From the NCBI RefSeq assembly GCF_000243235.1, contig NZ_JH594606.1:821502-885501 (forward strand): a stretch of 64,000 bases of DNA. Direction: 5' to 3'. A model generated the notes under the pieces. That model was not told the DNA's origin and did not search any database. It was given only the letters and a program-made list of their open reading frames with translations. This DNA is from Gillisia limnaea DSM 15749. Its GTDB lineage: Bacteria > Bacteroidota > Bacteroidia > Flavobacteriales > Flavobacteriaceae. Made by a program: the position numbers and the translations under genes. This document shows, piece after piece, positions 61,560 through 64,000 of this stretch (its first letter is position 1; every line of letters begins with the position of its first letter).

Positions 61560-61589
61560 TTTGATATTGGACAAAAAGTAATAACTTTG
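61560..61589 (+). promoter_or_regulatory. Bacteroidota-type promoter of mazEF
   Basis: TTTG at 61560-61563, an 18-bp spacer, then TAACTTTG at 61582-61589 fits the TTTG / TAnnTTTG pattern. The mazE ATG follows 20 bp downstream. Confidence 0.65.
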
Positions 61590-61609
61590 TATTTACAAAA
61601 TTTAGAGTA

Positions 61610-61855
61610 ATGGAAACAGCAATTATACAAATTGGAAATTCGAAAGGTTTGCGTTTGAGCAAAACAATTCTTTTAAAATATAATATTAAAGACAAAGTTG
61701 AGCTTATTCTTGAAAAGGGCCATATAATCCTGAAACCGATTGAATCTCCCAGAAAAAACTGGGAAGATAAATTCAAAAAAATGGCTGAAAGCGGAGATGA
61801 TCAATTATTGATGAATGGTGTGTTTGAAGATGATGATTTTGATGAATGGATTTAA
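61610..61855 (+). CDS. mazE: MazE-like antitoxin (AbrB fold)
   Basis: This 81-residue protein has an N-terminal swapped-hairpin DNA-binding domain, IIQIGNSKGLRLSKTILLKYNIKDKVELILEKGHIILKPI. The acidic C-tail (FEDDDFDEWI) is the usual toxin-binding segment. It should bind its own promoter and neutralise MazF. It overlaps the toxin gene by ten bases, giving translational coupling. Confidence 0.9.
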   Translation: METAIIQIGNSKGLRLSKTILLKYNIKDKVELILEKGHIILKPIESPRKNWEDKFKKMAESGDDQLLMNGVFEDDDFDEWI

Positions 61856-62169
61856 AACAATATTCCATAGTTCTCGTAAACCTTGATCCGACAATTGGTA
61901 GTGAAATTAAAAAAACCCGTCCTTACGTAATAATTTCTCCAAATGAACTTAATAAATATCTAAAAACGATTGTTGTGGTCCCAATGACAACAAATCTCAA
62001 TAAATACCCTACAAGAGTTTCTTTTAAATCGAGCGGTAAAAAAGGAATGATGGCGATTGACCAAATACGAACAATTGACAAATCACGAATTATAAATACC
62101 TTTGATAAATTGACAAGTGCTGAAATAAGGAAATTAAAAGATGTAATAAGAGAAACTTTCGTTGATTAA
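61846..62169 (+). CDS. mazF: MazF/PemK-family endoribonuclease toxin
   Basis: This 107-residue protein has the family's SH3-like barrel: IVLVNLDPTIGSEIKKTRPYVIISPNELN (catalytic Arg in KKTRP), VVVPMTTN, and GMMAIDQIRTIDKSRI. It ends in helix LTSAEIRKLKDVIRETF. It cuts mRNA at a short sequence; the specificity cannot be read here. It appears intact. The following codons in the same frame continue into a Fic-like remnant. Confidence 0.92.
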   Translation: MDLKQYSIVLVNLDPTIGSEIKKTRPYVIISPNELNKYLKTIVVVPMTTNLNKYPTRVSFKSSGKKGMMAIDQIRTIDKSRIINTFDKLTSAEIRKLKDVIRETFVD

Positions 62170-62463
62170 AAGGTACTAAAAGACACCAAATATTGGATAG
62201 AAAACAAAACCTATTCACCTGAAGAGATTGCGATTTGATTTAAACATAAAATTGTATCAATTCACTGCTTTCCCAATGGAAATGGCAGGCACTCAAGAAT
62301 GATGGCTGATATAATTATTGAATCTATTTTCGGAAAAGAAATTTTTAGTTGGAACAAGTCAAATATGGTTAAAGCGGATGAAACGAGGAAAGTATATATC
62401 ACGGCATTAAGAGAGGCTGACAATGGAAATATAAATCCTTTACTAAAATTTGCTGAAAACTAA
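62170..62463 (+). pseudogene. Fic-domain remnant (mobile mystery protein B-like)
   Basis: Directly after the mazF stop and in the same frame, 97 codons read TKYWIENKTYSPEEIAI, a TGA stop (62237-62239), then KHKIVSIHCFPNGNGRHSRMMADIIIESIFGKEIFSWNKS and on to NINPLLKFAEN. The Fic motif is HCFPNGNGR (consensus HPFxxGNGR). The N-terminal half is missing and the frame is broken, so it is dead. Full-length relatives, often called mobile mystery protein B, are paired with an HTH protein. Confidence 0.8.
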
Positions 62464-62946
62464 GAACTCCCGCTGTGGCAAAGCCTTCTATCGCTGCGTG
62501 ACTGGATATTACGGTTCGTTTTGTGCCACTTTGAAAGATCAGGTAAGAACTACCTTGTGGCTACAAACACAGCGTTATGGCCAATAATCCCAGGTTTAGA
62601 AGACTTATTTTAGTCCATAATTGACAGTAAACTTAGATTTTTAAATAGACTGATTTTGGGTGCAAGCTCGCCGGAACTCTGAAAGAAAATTTAAACTTTC
62701 AATTAGAAAAAGTAATTTTGATAAAAATGATTACGGGAATATGGCAAATGGGATTTGATAACAATAAGCCATATTGGAATTATATCAAATTACCAATAGT
62801 AGCATTTTATAGAATAATTGTATTTCATTTTATATATGCGAATAGAAAACTGACTGAAAACATAAATAAAACTGAAAAATATTGTAGCTCATAACCAAGC
62901 ATTCGTTTGCCGGTAAAGCCTAACACAATAGATCATGAGTCTTTAG
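62464..62946. other. Intergenic region without a clear gene
   Basis: A GCTGCGTGAC word at 62494 recalls the REPtron-2 repeats. A CTTGTGGCTACAAACACAGCGTTATGGCC stretch near 62553-62581 resembles spacer DNA found between accessory cassettes. From 62688 a short stretch that could encode an aromatic-rich peptide begins but has no good start. Nothing else is supported. Confidence 0.4.
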
Positions 62947-63942
62947 CTATTCAACTAAAACAAATTTAGCATAAACAGGAAAATGATCAGATCCAATTTT
63001 TGATAATCTCCTGAGAGCCACCACTTGAAATTCTTCGGTTACAAAATAGTGATCCAGCGGCCATCTCATGATCCTTGAATTGGCATCAAAACTACTATAA
63101 ATCCCTCTCCCCAGCCGCACATTTTTCAAATTGCCACTACTGCCAAACAATCTTGCGGTACGGGACCATGAGACATCGTTAAAATCGCCCGCTACCATAG
63201 AAGGGATCTCTTCTTCCGCGACAAAATTGCCAACCTTGAGAAGTGCCACTTCCCCTTCTCCCACGTTGTCTGGATATTTGTCACTGGGCATTGGAGCTAC
63301 GGGATGCACCCCGTGAAACAAAAATTCCTTTCCGGAATTTAGCTGCACCCTGGCGTGAAAAGATGGCACATCCTTATGTTTGAGATATTTTACCTGCTCA
63401 TCCAGAAGAGGAAATTTGGAATATAATGCCATCCCGTAGGCCTCCTCATTTGGCTGTTCTATTACATAAGGATAGTTCTTCTTAAGTATCTCCAGCTCGT
63501 CCATCCACCATTGGTTGACTTCCATTGCCAGCACCAGGTCAGGATCAGACTCACGAACAACGTTCAAAAATTTTTCTGACTCCCGATTACTGATCAACAC
63601 GTTTGCCAGAAGAATACTTACGGAATTGTCTTCGGAATAATTTTTACCCGCATCGGGAACTGCTTTTTCTCCAAACCAGTAAGGAAAGATAACTACGGAT
63701 TGTATAGCTATAGCTGCAACGAGACCCGAGACCAGAAGGATCGATGGCCACTTCCACTTTTTAGCCAAGCCAACAAAGAGTAGCAGGAACACGGTTGCCA
63801 GGATCAAATATTGCAGTCGGGGAAAATCCAGCAATTTGGAATACCAGAAAGGCAGGTTATACAAAAGGGATAGCAGGCTGGCGAGGATTACCAGGCAACT
63901 TAGTACAATAACAAAATAAAGAAAGACCTTTCTAAAATTCAT
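62947..63942 (-). CDS. Membrane-anchored endonuclease/exonuclease/phosphatase-family protein
   Basis: This 331-residue protein has three N-terminal membrane helices (about 8-28, 42-60 and 68-88). A periplasmic EEP domain (about 105-331) follows: VSILLANVLISN, DLVLAMEVNQWWMDEL (metal-binding Glu), FLFHGVHPVAPMPSD (His), VAGDFNDVSWS (Asp-Asn) and KIGSDHFPVYA (terminal Asp-His). All EEP catalytic positions are present. It may hydrolyse a nucleic acid, a phospholipid or a sugar phosphate; family members of this shape are not well defined. Confidence 0.85.
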   Translation of the reverse strand: MNFRKVFLYFVIVLSCLVILASLLSLLYNLPFWYSKLLDFPRLQYLILATVFLLLFVGLAKKWKWPSILLVSGLVAAIAIQSVVIFPYWFGEKAVPDAGKNYSEDNSVSILLANVLISNRESEKFLNVVRESDPDLVLAMEVNQWWMDELEILKKNYPYVIEQPNEEAYGMALYSKFPLLDEQVKYLKHKDVPSFHARVQLNSGKEFLFHGVHPVAPMPSDKYPDNVGEGEVALLKVGNFVAEEEIPSMVAGDFNDVSWSRTARLFGSSGNLKNVRLGRGIYSSFDANSRIMRWPLDHYFVTEEFQVVALRRLSKIGSDHFPVYAKFVLVE

Positions 63943-64000
63943 TTTATAAAATTTATACGAGGGTAATTAAGGTACTAAAAATTTGCAGACCGGGCCCTTT

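Noticed and set aside
62553..62581. Integron attC site
   Set aside because: A GTTATGGCC word and some symmetry are present, but I see no complete attC structure and no integrase.

Overview
The window comes from a Bacteroidota chromosome, almost certainly a member of the Flavobacteriaceae. The support is a gliding gene (gldA), a SusC/SusD polysaccharide utilisation locus (PUL), split metH, promoter-like TAnnTTTG boxes, many SPII lipoproteins, A+T-rich intergenic DNA, and the usual flavobacterial mixture of dispersed palindromic repeats. I cannot name the genus from sequence alone.

Layout. 1-6.7 kb: the right part of a small mobile element, with an excisionase-like HTH gene, a gene II/CRI-like replication initiator with an in-frame stop near its end, a large orphan phage-tail-like protein, about 1 kb of repeat-rich non-coding DNA and a small lipoprotein. 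It abuts the 3' side of a tRNA-Leu gene, which is followed by a tRNA-Gly. 7.3-14.7 kb: mutS, a membrane protein, a Y1 transposase between two arrays of REP-like hairpins (a REPtron), an ABC exporter, a lipoprotein and trmL. 15.3-32.7 kb: a minus-strand PUL read as membrane-bound regulator, SusC, SusD, twin-LamG lipoprotein, two tandem GH144-type (glycoamylase-like) proteins, an esterase-like hydrolase, GH43 and GH3. GH144 plus GH3 points to beta-1,2-glucan as the target. The SusC promoter region carries clustered GATGTA/TACATC half-sites.

33-38 kb: a housekeeping operon rsgA-dtd-mazG-like-membrane protein-aroA-queA, and a secreted protein gene. 38.2-42.3 kb: an aromatic amino acid operon pheA-aminotransferase-tyrA-DAHP synthase/chorismate mutase. 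Upstream lies a textbook attenuator: a 25-codon leader peptide with eight consecutive Phe/Tyr codons, a competing antiterminator and a strong terminator. 42.5-51.5 kb: gldA, a GIN-domain lipoprotein, a PagL-like enzyme, then metF and split metH under a SAM-I (S-box) riboswitch, and osmC.

The most striking object is in the cobalamin part of metH. A 424-bp segment with C/G-rich terminal inverted repeats encodes a DUF559 (Vsr/PD-(D/E)XK-like) nuclease domain and is inserted in frame in the linker between the helical cap and the B12-binding Rossmann domain. A short relative without the nuclease ends both gldA and the convergent downstream gene, and relics occur elsewhere.

51.5-62.5 kb: an accessory region. 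It holds a short tandem repeat array, a truncated type IIG restriction-modification gene, a putative Mrr-like nuclease bounded by 19-bp direct repeats, an outer-membrane protein, a second Y1 (RAYT-type) transposase surrounded by long multi-hairpin repeats, a UspA-like protein, an S9 peptidase, mazEF and a Fic pseudogene. 62.9-63.9 kb: a membrane-anchored endonuclease/exonuclease/phosphatase-family protein.
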